From the NCBI RefSeq assembly GCF_003384035.1, contig NZ_QQAK01000009.1, forward strand, positions 248,001 through 312,000: a stretch of 64,000 bases of DNA, read 5' to 3'. The notes beneath the pieces were generated by a model. The model saw only the letters and a program-made list of their open reading frames with translations, was not told the origin of the DNA and made no database searches. Shown one piece after another: positions 27,812-37,969 of this stretch. Source of the stretch: Sporosarcina sp. BI001-red (GTDB lineage Bacteria; Bacillota; Bacilli; Bacillales_A; Planococcaceae). Position numbers and translations under genes: made by a program. Position 1 is the stretch's first letter. Every line of letters starts with the position of its first letter.

Positions 27812-29368
27812 ATGGGTACTACTATCATCTCCGCTTTGCTCGGTCTCATCGTCGGTGCAGTTGTTATGTATTTGTATAACAAAAACGTGAATGAATCAAA
27901 AGTGACAGGTGCAAAGCACTCCGCCGCAACAATCGTTGAAGAGGCGAAGCGCGAAGCGGAGGCATTAAAAAAAGAAGCACTTCTTGAAGCGAAAGATGAA
28001 AATCACAAATTGCGCGTTGAGGCAGAAACGGATATCCGTGAACGAAGATCAGAACTTCAGAAACAGGAAAACCGTCTCCTGCAGCGGGAAGAAAATATGG
28101 ACCGCAAAGATGATTCACTCAACAAGCGAGAAGCAAGTCTGGAGCGCAAAGACGATGCGCTATCCGGCAGACAACAGCATATTGAAGAGATGGAACGCAA
28201 AGCGGAAGAACTAGTTGCCACGCAGCAGACAGAGCTTGAAAAAATTTCAGCTTTGACCCGTGATGAGGCAAAACGTTTGATCCTCGATGATGTAGAAAGA
28301 GAACTTTCTACAGATATCGCCGTGATGACAAAAGAGTCCGAACAACGTGCAAAAGAAGAATCAGAAAAGAAAGCACGAGAAATCCTATCCCTTGCTGTCC
28401 AAAGATTTGCAGCAGATCATGTGGCTGAAACGACAGTATCAGTCGTCAATTTGCCAAATGATGAAATGAAAGGGCGTATCATTGGAAGAGAAGGACGGAA
28501 TATCCGTACACTCGAAACTCTAACCGGAATCGATCTTATCATTGACGATACACCTGAAGCTGTCATTCTTTCTGGTTTTGATCCAGTACGACGCGAGATT
28601 GCAAGACTGGCACTCGAAAAACTTGTAGCTGACGGAAGAATTCACCCAGCGCGAATTGAAGAGATGGTGGACAAGGCTAGACGTGAAGTCGATGAGCTAA
28701 TCCGTGAAACCGGAGAGCAGACAACCTTCGACATCGGTGTCCATAATTTACATCCAGATCTTATTAAAATTTTGGGTCGTTTGAAGTTCCGTACTAGTTA
28801 TGGGCAAAATGTTCTGAAGCACTCAACAGAGGTTGCCTATCTTGCTGGATTATTAGCAGCTGAACTAGGTGAAGATGTTACATTAGCACGACGTGCAGGT
28901 TTGCTTCATGACATCGGAAAAGCGATTGATCATGAAGTTGAAGGCAGCCACGTGCAAATTGGTAAAGAACTTGCAGTCAAGTACAAAGAACACCCCGTTG
29001 TCATTAACAGTATCGCTTCTCACCACGGTGACGAAGAAGCGACATCCGTTATTGCGGTACTTGTTGCAGCAGCAGATGCATTATCCGCAGCGCGACCAGG
29101 TGCACGGAGTGAAACACTTGAAAACTACATCAGACGTCTGCAGAAACTCGAGGAAATCTCTGAGTCTTATGAAGGCGTTGAAAAATCGTTCGCGATTCAA
29201 GCAGGTCGTGAGGTTCGAATTATTGTACGTCCAGATATCATTGATGATATTACAGCACATCGTCTTGCTCGTGACATTCGGAAACGGATTGAAGAAGAAC
29301 TGGACTACCCAGGACATATTAAAATTACCGTTCTTCGGGAAACACGATCGGTCGAGTACGCAAAATAA
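27812..29368 (+). CDS. rny: ribonuclease Y
   Basis: A 518-residue protein with one N-terminal membrane helix (about 4-23), a long charged coiled coil (about 30-205), a KH domain ([15 protein letters not shown] at about 220-235) and an HD domain with the metal pair H366-D367 (LLHDIGKA). RNase Y is the membrane-anchored endonuclease that starts most mRNA decay in Bacillales. GAGGAGGTGA precedes the ATG. Its regulator ricA is encoded 3 kb downstream. Confidence 0.97.
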   Translation: MGTTIISALLGLIVGAVVMYLYNKNVNESKVTGAKHSAATIVEEAKREAEALKKEALLEAKDENHKLRVEAETDIRERRSELQKQENRLLQREENMDRKDDSLNKREASLERKDDALSGRQQHIEEMERKAEELVATQQTELEKISALTRDEAKRLILDDVERELSTDIAVMTKESEQRAKEESEKKAREILSLAVQRFAADHVAETTVSVVNLPNDEMKGRIIGREGRNIRTLETLTGIDLIIDDTPEAVILSGFDPVRREIARLALEKLVADGRIHPARIEEMVDKARREVDELIRETGEQTTFDIGVHNLHPDLIKILGRLKFRTSYGQNVLKHSTEVAYLAGLLAAELGEDVTLARRAGLLHDIGKAIDHEVEGSHVQIGKELAVKYKEHPVVINSIASHHGDEEATSVIAVLVAAADALSAARPGARSETLENYIRRLQKLEEISESYEGVEKSFAIQAGREVRIIVRPDIIDDITAHRLARDIRKRIEEELDYPGHIKITVLRETRSVEYAK

Positions 29369-29372
29369 GGGA

Positions 29373-29407
29373 AAAGGCTTCCTGCTCAATCCTGGAAGCC
29401 TTTTTCT
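29373..29407 (+). terminator. rny terminator
   Basis: AAAGGCTTCC and GGAAGCCTTT pair across an 11-base loop, followed by a T run. Confidence 0.9.
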
Positions 29408-29428
29408 TTTTGGAAATGAGGAATAGAA

Positions 29429-30226
29429 ATGAAAGTGTTATTTATTGGAGATATCGTCGGTTCACCAGGGAGAGATATGGTCTTTGACTACCTTCCTCGT
29501 TTGAAACGAAAATACGAACCGGATGCAGTCATTGTAAACGGTGAAAATGCAGCTTCCGGAAGAGGGATTACGAAAGCTATTTTTGATGATTTGCTTCGTG
29601 CTGGAGTAGATGTCGTAACGATGGGGAATCATACGTGGGATCACAAAGAGATTTATGATTTCATCGACGAAACGGATTCATTGATCCGTCCTGCCAACTT
29701 TTCAGAGGAAGCCCCTGGTCAAGGAATGACATACATCGAACGCGGAGGCGTCACAATGGCAGTCCTAAATTTGCACGGACGAACATTTTTGCCACCTCAT
29801 GATGATCCATTTAAAAAAGCTGACGATCTTATTAAAGAGGCGAAAGAAAGAACCCCTCTTGTTTTCGTCGATTTCCATGCTGAGGCAACGAGTGAAAAAA
29901 TTGCAATGGGCTGGCATCTTGATGGCCGTGCATCTGCTGTTGTTGGAACACATACGCATGTGCAAACTGCTGATAGCCGGATTTTACCCGAAGGAACGGC
30001 TTATATTACAGATGTCGGCATGACCGGTCCGTATGATGCGATTTTAGGCATGAAGAAAGAGGACGTCATTTATCGATTCCAAACAAATATGCCTGTCCGT
30101 TTCCAGGTGCCAAAACAAGGTAGAACCCAATTGAACGGCGTCATCATTGACATTGACAATCAGACTGGCCGCGCACTTTCGATAGAACGATTGATGATCA
30201 ATGAAGATTCGCCGTTTCAGTCATGA
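29429..30226 (+). CDS. ymdB: YmdB family metallophosphoesterase
   Basis: A 265-residue calcineurin-like phosphoesterase with all metal-binding motifs: GDIVGSPGR (N-terminus), NGENAA, GNHTWDH and GTHTHVQTAD. The B. subtilis homologue hydrolyses 2',3'-cyclic nucleotides and influences sporulation, motility and biofilm decisions. It follows rny, as in B. subtilis. AATGAGGAATAG provides a weak RBS, so translation may be moderate. No membrane segment is seen. Confidence 0.93.
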   Translation: MKVLFIGDIVGSPGRDMVFDYLPRLKRKYEPDAVIVNGENAASGRGITKAIFDDLLRAGVDVVTMGNHTWDHKEIYDFIDETDSLIRPANFSEEAPGQGMTYIERGGVTMAVLNLHGRTFLPPHDDPFKKADDLIKEAKERTPLVFVDFHAEATSEKIAMGWHLDGRASAVVGTHTHVQTADSRILPEGTAYITDVGMTGPYDAILGMKKEDVIYRFQTNMPVRFQVPKQGRTQLNGVIIDIDNQTGRALSIERLMINEDSPFQS

Positions 30227-30314
30227 ATTGAGCGTCTAATTGTTCCTTCACCTTCATAGGATAGTGCATGGAGAACTGCATTCCATACACTTTTTCTTAC
30301 AAGGAGGAAATACC

Positions 30315-30593
30315 ATGAATCCATTAAAAGTTTCATCTCGCTCAAATCCTAATTCAGTTGCAGGCGCTCTCGTTGCAGTCATTAGAGATCAGGGATATGC
30401 TGAAATGCAGGCTGTAGGTGCAGGTGCCTTAAACCAAGCGGTGAAAGCAGTTGCGATTGCACGCGGCTTTGTTGCTCCAAGTGGGAGTGATTTGATATGT
30501 GCACCGGCTTTTGCAGATATTGAAATTAATGGAGAAGGCCGGACTGCCTTAAAATTATTCGTTGAGAAAAGAACACGACAGCAATCATTATGA
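30315..30593 (+). CDS. spoVS: stage V sporulation protein S
   Basis: A 92-residue Alba-like protein, nearly identical in pattern to SpoVS (SNPNSVAGALVAVIRDQGYAEMQAVGAGALNQA, shortened here to its key blocks SVAGAL, AVGAGAL and KAVAIARG). SpoVS is needed for coat assembly and heat resistance, and its loss relieves a block in sporulation-stage cell division. AAGGAGG lies six bases before the ATG; the frame extends 75 bases upstream without an RBS. It has its own strong terminator. I could not find a convincing sigma-H promoter. Confidence 0.95.
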   Translation: MNPLKVSSRSNPNSVAGALVAVIRDQGYAEMQAVGAGALNQAVKAVAIARGFVAPSGSDLICAPAFADIEINGEGRTALKLFVEKRTRQQSL

Positions 30594-30598
30594 AACCG

Positions 30599-30632
30599 AA
30601 ACTGTGGAGAACTTTCCTCCACAGTTTTTTTC
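30599..30632 (+). terminator. spoVS terminator
   Basis: AAACTGTGGAG and CTCCACAGTTT form a perfect stem with a seven-base loop, followed by a T run. Confidence 0.93.
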
Positions 30633-30664
30633 TGTGACAAATGGGGGACAATCCCTTATGCTCG

Positions 30665-30693
30665 TATACAGACGTCAATCCCTTCAGTATAAT
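30665..30693 (+). promoter_or_regulatory. miaB promoter
   Basis: A perfect TATAAT (30688-30693) with a weak TATACA (30665-30670) 17 bases upstream, in the gap before miaB. Confidence 0.55.
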
Positions 30694-30752
30694 GAGGGTA
30701 CCTACTGTTTGGTTTCGACTAGATGAACAGAATCAAGAGAGGGGCTCATTAC

Positions 30753-32279
30753 ATGAATGAAGAACAACGGCTCGCAGGACAAGCACCTACGACACAAGAA
30801 AAAGACTACAGTCAATATTTCCAATCCGTTTATACGCCGCCATCACTAAAGGATGCTAAAAAACGTGGCAAAGAAGTTATCTCCTATCATGATGATTTTG
30901 AGATTGATGAACAATTTCGCGAAATGGGAATTGGACGCAAATTTTACATAAGGACATACGGCTGTCAGATGAACGAACACGATACCGAAGTTATTGCAGG
31001 TATTTTCGTGGGCCTTGGTTATGAACCAACAGACACTGTCAAAGACGCGGATGTCGTTCTACTGAATACGTGTGCAATTAGAGAAAATGCTGAAAATAAG
31101 GTTTTTGGAGAACTTGGGCATTTGAAATCTCTTAAACGAGAACGGCCGGATCTACTGATTGGTGTATGTGGATGTATGTCACAAGAAGAATCGGTAGTAA
31201 AAAAGATATTGAAAACCTACGACCAAGTTGATATGGTATTCGGAACGCACAATATCCACCGGTTGCCTGCAATTTTACGGGAAGCGTACTTATCAAAAGA
31301 AATGGTCGTTGAGGTATGGTCAAAAGAAGGCGATATTATAGAAAACCTTCCTAGAGTGCGAAAAGGCAATATTAAAGGCTGGGTCAATATTATGTATGGC
31401 TGTGATAAATTCTGCACGTACTGCATTGTGCCATACACTCGCGGGAAAGAACGCAGCCGTCGTCCAGAAGATATTATTTTGGAAGTCCGTCAACTAGCTG
31501 CTGCTGGCTATCAGGAAATCACATTGCTCGGACAGAATGTCAATGCTTACGGAAAAGACTTTGAAGGTGAGAACTATCGATTAGGAGATCTGATGGATGA
31601 GCTCCGCAAAATCGATATTCCACGGATCCGTTTTACGACAAGTCATCCACGTGATTTTGATGATCATCTCATTGAAGTACTCGCAAAAGGCGGTAACTTA
31701 GTAAATCACATTCATTTACCGGTTCAATCCGGCTCCAGTGAAATCTTGAAATTGATGTCTAGAAAATATACACGTGAGCACTTCTTAGAGCTCGTTTCTA
31801 AAATCAAACGAGCAATTCCGAATGTCACAATGACAACGGATATTATTGTCGGTTTTCCAAATGAAACGGAAGAACAATTCCAAGAAACCATTTCGTTGTA
31901 TAATGAAGTTGGATTTGACATGGCCTTCACATACATCTATTCTCCTAGAGAAGGAACTCCAGCTGCAAAGATGACAGATAATGTGCCAATGGAAGTGAAA
32001 AAGGACAGACTTCAAAGATTAAACAAAGTCGTCAATGACTTCTCAGCAGCTGGCATGAAGCCTTATCAAGACAAAGTAGTGAATGTATTGGTCGAAGGAG
32101 AAAGTAAACGGAATAAGGAAGTGCTCTCTGGATATACCGAAAAAAGTAAATTGGTGAATTTTCGAGCACCTGCGAATGTAATCGGTAAAATTGTTCAAGT
32201 TCGTATTACAGAAGCAAAATCTTGGTCACTTGACGGAGAATATATCGGAATAAAAGAAGAGGAAAAGGTGATGTTATAA
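30753..32279 (+). CDS. miaB: tRNA-2-methylthio-N6-dimethylallyladenosine synthase MiaB
   Basis: A 508-residue radical-SAM methylthiotransferase. The N-terminal UPF0004 domain carries three cluster cysteines ([27 protein letters not shown]). The radical-SAM core has CDKFCTYC and a C-terminal TRAM domain follows. It adds the methylthio group at tRNA A37 after MiaA, also in this window. The ATG at 30753 follows AGAGGGG; an upstream in-frame ATG lacks an RBS. The N-terminal extension before the first cysteine (about 65 residues) is usual in Bacillales. The stop shares one base with the ricA start. Confidence 0.95.
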   Translation: MNEEQRLAGQAPTTQEKDYSQYFQSVYTPPSLKDAKKRGKEVISYHDDFEIDEQFREMGIGRKFYIRTYGCQMNEHDTEVIAGIFVGLGYEPTDTVKDADVVLLNTCAIRENAENKVFGELGHLKSLKRERPDLLIGVCGCMSQEESVVKKILKTYDQVDMVFGTHNIHRLPAILREAYLSKEMVVEVWSKEGDIIENLPRVRKGNIKGWVNIMYGCDKFCTYCIVPYTRGKERSRRPEDIILEVRQLAAAGYQEITLLGQNVNAYGKDFEGENYRLGDLMDELRKIDIPRIRFTTSHPRDFDDHLIEVLAKGGNLVNHIHLPVQSGSSEILKLMSRKYTREHFLELVSKIKRAIPNVTMTTDIIVGFPNETEEQFQETISLYNEVGFDMAFTYIYSPREGTPAAKMTDNVPMEVKKDRLQRLNKVVNDFSAAGMKPYQDKVVNVLVEGESKRNKEVLSGYTEKSKLVNFRAPANVIGKIVQVRITEAKSWSLDGEYIGIKEEEKVML

Positions 32280-32713
32280 TGGAAAAGATGTATACAAAAG
32301 AAGATATCATAGAAAAATCAAGAGAACTTGCACACATGGTTGCCAATACGGAGCAAGTGGAATTATTCAAAAAAACTGAAGCACACATCAATGAAAACAA
32401 AAAAGTACGTGAAAAAATTGCGAGCTTAAAGTCATTGCAGAAGCAAGCCGTTAATTTCCAAGAGTACGACAAGGAACGTGCACTTGGCATAATAGAAAAG
32501 AAAATTGAGCAAATCGAAAATGAAATTGACGATATTCCTTTAGTCCAAGAATTCAAGCAATCTCAAAATGATGTGAATGATTTACTGCAACTGATTTCTA
32601 ATACGATTTCCAATCGGGTAACAGATGAAATTATCGAGTCAACGGGTGGAGATGTACTAAAAGGTCAGACAGGTTCTTACGTACAAAGCACGCAGCATAA
32701 GCCTTTATCCTAA
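32279..32713 (+). CDS. ricA: RicA (YmcA), RNase Y regulator
   Basis: A 144-residue largely helical YlbF/YmcA-family protein (KEDIIEKSRELAHMVANTEQ at the start, coiled coil over about 30-85). In B. subtilis RicA, RicF and RicT form a complex that binds Fe-S clusters, steers RNase Y maturation of operon mRNAs and promotes sporulation, competence and biofilm formation. It starts at the TAATG junction with miaB, so translation is coupled. The cysteine ligands expected in the family are not obvious in this sequence. Confidence 0.88.
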   Translation: MEKMYTKEDIIEKSRELAHMVANTEQVELFKKTEAHINENKKVREKIASLKSLQKQAVNFQEYDKERALGIIEKKIEQIENEIDDIPLVQEFKQSQNDVNDLLQLISNTISNRVTDEIIESTGGDVLKGQTGSYVQSTQHKPLS

Positions 32714-32718
32714 CTTAC

Positions 32719-32752
32719 AAGTCGGGGGAGAAAAATTCTCCTCCGATTTTTT
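32719..32752 (+). terminator. ricA terminator
   Basis: TCGGGGGAGAA pairs with TTCTCCTCCGA across an A-rich loop, followed by six T. Confidence 0.88.
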
Positions 32753-32809
32753 CACTTTCTGGGCTCCTGTTGCATAGGATGTAAAGAAGTCCACGAAGGA
32801 GGAAGAAAA

Positions 32810-33358
32810 CTGAAGAATCTACGACAAGTCGTTACGAAGGCAGTGATTGCAAAAGGGAAGCAGCGTACAGAAAAGGAAGTCACGCTTCTCCCGCCTAACC
32901 GCCCTTCCAGTATTCTTGGTTGCTGGGTCATCAACCACACCCATAGCGCCAAGAAAACTGGTAAATCTATTGAAGTATCCGGTAAATTTGATGTCAACGT
33001 CTGGTACTCTCACCACGATCATTCTAAAACTTCAGTATTCACAGAGACAGTGACGTACAAAGACATAATTCGTCTGCGGTATCGGGATGAACCCTCTTCA
33101 TCCAAAGAAGAAATTCGCGTAGAAGTGGTGCAACAGCCAAACTGTACAGAAGCGATCATTTCTGAGTGTAAAGAAAAATTCCTAATTAAGGTAGAACGCG
33201 AGCTCGTGGCGGAGGTCATCGGAGAAACAAAGGTCATGATTACAGTGCATCCAAATGATTTTGAAGAAGAGTGGTCATTCGATGATGAGTCTTCACATCA
33301 TCAGAGTCATACAAATGAAGGCAGTTCGAGAGTAGGGAAAGATAATTCACAGTTTTAA
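32810..33358 (+). CDS. cotE: outer spore coat morphogenetic protein CotE, probable CTG start
   Basis: A 182-residue protein with the CotE core (RPSSILGCWVINH, FDVNVWYS, IRLRYRDE) and an acidic, Ser/His-rich C-terminus. CotE forms the layer on which the outer coat assembles around the forespore. No ATG, GTG or TTG lies between the RBS AGGAGG (32797-32802) and a GTG at 32843. The CTG at 32810 has ideal seven-base spacing, gives a protein one residue longer than B. subtilis CotE (181), and aligns its N-terminus KNLRQVVTKAVIAKG with the known SEYREIITKAVVAKG. CAC-N17-CATAGGAT upstream (32753-32780) loosely resembles a mother-cell sigma-E/K promoter. Confidence 0.9.
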   Translation: MKNLRQVVTKAVIAKGKQRTEKEVTLLPPNRPSSILGCWVINHTHSAKKTGKSIEVSGKFDVNVWYSHHDHSKTSVFTETVTYKDIIRLRYRDEPSSSKEEIRVEVVQQPNCTEAIISECKEKFLIKVERELVAEVIGETKVMITVHPNDFEEEWSFDDESSHHQSHTNEGSSRVGKDNSQF

Positions 33359-33387
33359 AAGCCGAAGCATGTTTTCGGCTTTTTTTC
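33357..33387 (+). terminator. cotE terminator
   Basis: AAAAGCCGAA and TTCGGCTTTT pair across six bases, followed by T; it overlaps the cotE stop. Confidence 0.9.
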
Positions 33388-33440
33388 TTTTTTATGGAAT
33401 GGAAACAACAACGCTTTCGTAAACGATTGTAGCCATCTTC

Positions 33441-33449
33441 TGTTATACT
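33441..33449 (+). promoter_or_regulatory. mutS extended -10 promoter
   Basis: TGTTATACT is an extended -10 box 35 bases before the mutS ATG; no clear -35 is present. Confidence 0.45.
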
Positions 33450-33483
33450 TAAGGAATACTATTTAGGTTGTGAGGGAAATAGA

Positions 33484-36048
33484 ATGACAACACATACACC
33501 AATGATGCAACAATACTTACAAATAAAATCTCAATACGAAGATGCCTTTCTCTTTTTTAGATTAGGTGACTTTTATGAAATGTTTTTTACTGATGCGACA
33601 GAAGCATCTCATATACTTGAAATTACATTGACGAGCCGTGAAGGTGGAGAGTCTGGGAGAATTCCCATGTGTGGCGTTCCTTACCATTCTGCGCAAGGTT
33701 ACATAGAAACACTTGTCGGCAAAGGATATAAAGTTGCGATTTGTGAACAAACGGAAGACCCGAGACACGTAAAAGGAATCGTCAAACGGGAAGTTGTAAA
33801 AGTCATCACACCAGGGACCATCACTGAAGGTAAAAATATCGATGGCCATTCCAATCATTTCATAGGATCATTCGATCGAATTTCCGAAAGTCTATGTGCG
33901 TTTGCGTATGTGGACCTGGCAACTGGTGAGGGCACGGTGGAACACATTCAAGGGGACGAAAGTGCGCTTGCTGCTGCAGTAGAATCTCTCGGAATGAAAG
34001 AAGCCGTAGTGGATGAACAAATGCAGCTCATGCTTGGTGATATTAGCCACAATAAGGGCATTGTGTTATCCATTTGTGACCGTGATTTATATCAACCCCA
34101 TGGAAGAGAACTTTTCAGAGCTATTCCAGAAATGACAACCGGTGCATGTGAGAGGCTTGTCGCCTATTTGCAACAAACACAGAAGACGAGCTTAGAACAT
34201 TTGCAGCCATTTAATTTTTTGTCTCGGGAAGCTAAACTGACGATTGACGCAAACTCTATGCGTAATTTGGAGCTCGTGCAATCGATTCGTTCGGGTGGAA
34301 AAGAAGGAACGTTATTTTGGTTACTTGATGAAACCAATACCGCTATGGGCGCACGAAAATTGAAAACTTGGATTCGCCAACCACTCGCAGACCGTCTAGA
34401 AATCGAGCATAGATTGGGTACAGTTTCTGAACTGATGGATGCATACTTTTTACGGGAGGACCTGAAATCAGCGCTACGTGAAGTCTATGATTTGGAGCGA
34501 TTAGCTGGACGGATTTCAATGGGGAGTGCAAGTGCACGTGATCTTGCGCAGTTACGTAATTCGCTCCGAACAGTTCCTGCATTGAAGCAACAGCTTGCTG
34601 AATCAGATAAGCCAACTTTAATGGAGTTTTCAAAACGGATCGATCCGTGTGGAGACCAATGTGCAGTACTAGAAAAGTCTATTGCGGAGTCACCGCCTCT
34701 TTCCGCAAAAGAAGGAGGCGTCATTAAAGATGGATACAATGAAAAGTTGGACACATATCGGGATGCTTCAAGAAACGGAAAGATATGGCTTGCTGAACTA
34801 GAACAGAAAGAGCGTCAGAAAACCGGGATTAAAGGATTAAAAATCGGCTACAATCGAATCTTCGGATACTTTATCGAGATAACAAGATCTAACTTACACC
34901 TGGCAGACCTGACACGCTATGAGCGTAAGCAGACCTTGGCAAACGCTGAGCGTTACATAACGCCTGAGCTGAAAGAAAAAGAAGAGCTGATTCTTAGTGC
35001 GGAGTCTGAGAGCCTGGAACTAGAGTACACATTATTTGCGGAAGTCCGGGAACAAATGAAACAGGGAATCAAAAAAATCCAGCAACTTGCTTCCGTGCTT
35101 AGTGAATTGGACGTTTTGCTCGCGTTTGCTGAGATCTCTGAATCACAAAGTTATGTAAAGCCTATATTTACGGAAGATAAGTCACTCGATATCCGAAACG
35201 GCCGACATCCAGTTGTTGAAAAAATGATGGACCACTCCCTTTATGTCCCGAACAGCTGTAAGTTAGCAACTGATGCTAATATGCTATTAATCACTGGCCC
35301 AAATATGTCCGGTAAAAGTACATACATGCGTCAGGTGGCATTGACAGTAGTCATGGCACAAATTGGTTGTTACGTTCCTTGTGAGTTTGCATCGCTACCG
35401 ATTACAGACCAAATCTTCACGAGAATTGGTGCGGCGGACGACTTAGCATCAGGTCAAAGTACATTTATGATGGAAATGTTGGAATCCCAGCAAGCAATTG
35501 CGCATGCCACAGATCGAAGCCTTCTATTGTTTGATGAAATCGGGCGGGGAACGTCCACGTATGATGGCATGTCTTTAGCGCAAGCGATGATGGAATACAT
35601 CCATGACCAAATCGGAGCAAATACGCTATTTTCAACTCACTACCATGAATTGACCGATCTCGATGAACAGTTGGAGCGACTTATGAATGTCCACGTAGCA
35701 GCTATGGAACAAGAAGGGAAAGTCGTATTCCTTCATAAAGTGATGGCAGGGCCAGCGGATAAAAGTTATGGAATTCACGTTGCAGAACTCGCAGGCTTAC
35801 CGACTGAATTACTGCAACGGGCTAGGGAGCTATTGGAAGGATTCGAGAATCAGAAAACTTCTGAAGAAATTCAGCTTCCATCGAGTGAACAAATTAGTTT
35901 CTTTGACCTACAATCCGAAGAACCTGCTTCTGTGCAGCCAACTGAAGAAACCGAAATCCTTGAACATTTGAAAGCTATAGACTTAGCGAATACAACACCC
36001 CTACAAGGGTTGCAGCTATTATTTGAACTAAAAGCAAAACTGAAGTAA
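33484..36048 (+). CDS. mutS: DNA mismatch repair protein MutS
   Basis: An 854-residue MutS1. The N-terminal mismatch-reading domain contains FFRLGDFYEMF, with the Phe-x-Glu type FYEM motif near residue 32. Connector, core and clamp domains follow, and the C-terminal ATPase has Walker A GPNMSGKS at 605-612 and the signature DEIGRGTSTYDG. It recognises mismatches and recruits MutL. GTGAGGGAAAT gives a modest RBS. mutL follows after 15 bases. Confidence 0.97.
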   Translation: MTTHTPMMQQYLQIKSQYEDAFLFFRLGDFYEMFFTDATEASHILEITLTSREGGESGRIPMCGVPYHSAQGYIETLVGKGYKVAICEQTEDPRHVKGIVKREVVKVITPGTITEGKNIDGHSNHFIGSFDRISESLCAFAYVDLATGEGTVEHIQGDESALAAAVESLGMKEAVVDEQMQLMLGDISHNKGIVLSICDRDLYQPHGRELFRAIPEMTTGACERLVAYLQQTQKTSLEHLQPFNFLSREAKLTIDANSMRNLELVQSIRSGGKEGTLFWLLDETNTAMGARKLKTWIRQPLADRLEIEHRLGTVSELMDAYFLREDLKSALREVYDLERLAGRISMGSASARDLAQLRNSLRTVPALKQQLAESDKPTLMEFSKRIDPCGDQCAVLEKSIAESPPLSAKEGGVIKDGYNEKLDTYRDASRNGKIWLAELEQKERQKTGIKGLKIGYNRIFGYFIEITRSNLHLADLTRYERKQTLANAERYITPELKEKEELILSAESESLELEYTLFAEVREQMKQGIKKIQQLASVLSELDVLLAFAEISESQSYVKPIFTEDKSLDIRNGRHPVVEKMMDHSLYVPNSCKLATDANMLLITGPNMSGKSTYMRQVALTVVMAQIGCYVPCEFASLPITDQIFTRIGAADDLASGQSTFMMEMLESQQAIAHATDRSLLLFDEIGRGTSTYDGMSLAQAMMEYIHDQIGANTLFSTHYHELTDLDEQLERLMNVHVAAMEQEGKVVFLHKVMAGPADKSYGIHVAELAGLPTELLQRARELLEGFENQKTSEEIQLPSSEQISFFDLQSEEPASVQPTEETEILEHLKAIDLANTTPLQGLQLLFELKAKLK

Positions 36049-36063
36049 GAAAGGAGCGAAACG

Positions 36064-37953
36064 ATGGATATCATTAAGGTAATGGACGAACCTTTAGCAA
36101 ATAAAATTGCGGCTGGAGAAGTTGTAGAACGACCTGCATCCATCGTGAAAGAGCTAGTAGAGAACGCAATTGATGCCGGAAGTACTTCAATTGAAATCAC
36201 ACTTGAAGAAGCAGGGCTAACGAGTATCCGTATAACAGACAATGGGAATGGCATGACGACGACAGACGCTGTTCGAGCATTTGAGCGCCATGCGACAAGT
36301 AAGATCGTCAATGAGCATGACTTGTTCCGAATTCGTACCCTGGGATTCCGCGGAGAAGCACTAGCGAGTATTGCAGCCGTTTCTAAAGTGCACCTTTGGA
36401 CGTCAGACGGAACGAGTGGAACCGAAGTGGATATCGAAGGTGGAAAGGTGATCACTCACCGTGCTGCAGCACTTCGCCAAGGAACGGATATCACGGTTTC
36501 ACAAGTGTTCTTTAACACACCTGCAAGGTTGAAATATATGAAGACGATCCAAACGGAAATCGGCCATACAATTGACTTAGTCAATCGGCTTGCAATCAGT
36601 CATCCAACTATTTCATTTCGTTTAGCTCACGGTCAGCAAGTGTTGCTGAAAACGTCAGGATCTGGTGATTTACTTCGCGTGCTATCTGATGTCTATGGAA
36701 TTGCAGTTGCAAAAAAAATGATCCCATTCCAAGGTGAAAATGCAGACTACAAAGTTAGCGGTTATGTAACTTTACCCGAAATGACACGGGCCTCTAAAAA
36801 CTACATGACTGTGCTGATCAATGGAAGATGGGTGAAAAGTTATCCTGTAAACAAAGCCGTATTGGAAGCGTTACATACGTATTTGCCCATTGGTCGGTTT
36901 CCAATCATTGTCGTTCAGGTAGAAGCGGATCCTTACCTAACCGACGTCAACGTCCATCCTTCCAAGCAGTACATCAAAGTGAGCAAAGAAGGTGAACTTC
37001 TAGCAGCCGTCCGCGAAGGTGTTCATGCTGCAGTAAAGAAAGCGATCATTGTTCCGGACGCGATCTTGAAAGAAAAGAAAAAACCTAGTATACCCGGAGT
37101 ACAAGAATCATTTTGGAAACATCCAGAACGCAGTGCGAAACCAGTGCAAAGTTTTCAAACGACAAGTGACTATCCTCCTCACCAAAAGACCGCTTGGACG
37201 GTTGAAGAGCTTTCGCCAAATGAAAATTCAAACGTCGATTCAAACAGCCAGTCGCAACCTGTTGAGACAACCGAAACCATCGAAACTTCTAACTCTGATT
37301 ATGGCTTTGCGTCATTCATTACCCAAGAAGAGCTTGCTGAACCTGTTGAACAATCCGAACCGAAAGCATCATTCCCGAAGCTATTACCAGTCGGACAAGT
37401 CCACGGGACCTATATCGTGGCACAAAATGAGGATGGCTTTTATATGATCGACCAGCATGCTGCCCAGGAGCGCATTAAGTATGAGTATTTCAGGACAAAA
37501 ATCGCAGAAGTGGATCATGAGGAACGACAAATGTTGTTAATGCCTTTGATTTTCCATTACTCTGCAGATGAGCAACTCAAGATTGAAGAACGACTCGATG
37601 CGCTAGAGGAAGTAGGCATTTATCTTGAACAATTCGGTCCCTCATCTTACACCGTAAAAGAATATCCTTCTTGGTTTCCTGCTGCAGAAGCCTCTTCGAT
37701 TATAGAAGAAATGATTGAACAAGTTTTGCATACTCGTCAAGTGAATATTGCAAAACTTCGCGAAGACTCAGCAATAATGATGAGCTGCAAGAAATCTATC
37801 AAAGCAAATCATTACTTAACGATGGAAGATATGAATCAACTGTTGAATGACCTAGGAAAGGCAGAAAATCCGTATACATGCCCCCACGGTCGACCTGTAC
37901 TAATCCACTTCACAACGTATGAACTTGAAAAAATGTTCAAACGTGTAATGTAA
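36064..37953 (+). CDS. mutL: DNA mismatch repair protein MutL
   Basis: A 629-residue MutL. The N-terminal GHKL ATPase shows LANKIAAGEVVERP, the ENAIDAG and DNGNGM motifs, and GFRGEAL. A variable Ser/Glu/Gln-rich linker spans about 335-440. The C-terminal endonuclease/dimerisation domain has DQHAAQERI (the QHA(x)2E(x)4E type metal motif) and CPHGRP near the end. The nicking motif is as expected for a bacterium without MutH. GAAAGGAGCG precedes the ATG. It is co-transcribed with mutS and probably with the downstream genes. Confidence 0.96.
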   Translation: MDIIKVMDEPLANKIAAGEVVERPASIVKELVENAIDAGSTSIEITLEEAGLTSIRITDNGNGMTTTDAVRAFERHATSKIVNEHDLFRIRTLGFRGEALASIAAVSKVHLWTSDGTSGTEVDIEGGKVITHRAAALRQGTDITVSQVFFNTPARLKYMKTIQTEIGHTIDLVNRLAISHPTISFRLAHGQQVLLKTSGSGDLLRVLSDVYGIAVAKKMIPFQGENADYKVSGYVTLPEMTRASKNYMTVLINGRWVKSYPVNKAVLEALHTYLPIGRFPIIVVQVEADPYLTDVNVHPSKQYIKVSKEGELLAAVREGVHAAVKKAIIVPDAILKEKKKPSIPGVQESFWKHPERSAKPVQSFQTTSDYPPHQKTAWTVEELSPNENSNVDSNSQSQPVETTETIETSNSDYGFASFITQEELAEPVEQSEPKASFPKLLPVGQVHGTYIVAQNEDGFYMIDQHAAQERIKYEYFRTKIAEVDHEERQMLLMPLIFHYSADEQLKIEERLDALEEVGIYLEQFGPSSYTVKEYPSWFPAAEASSIIEEMIEQVLHTRQVNIAKLREDSAIMMSCKKSIKANHYLTMEDMNQLLNDLGKAENPYTCPHGRPVLIHFTTYELEKMFKRVM

Positions 37954-37969
37954 GGAAGGAGGAATGGAA

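Noticed and set aside
30240..30314. Sigma-H promoter for spoVS
   Set aside because: AGGAT is present at 30258 but no GAAT element lies at the right distance.
32753..32780. Sigma-E/sigma-K promoter for cotE
   Set aside because: CAC-N17-CATAGGAT is suggestive, but both boxes are too short and imperfect for a separate feature.
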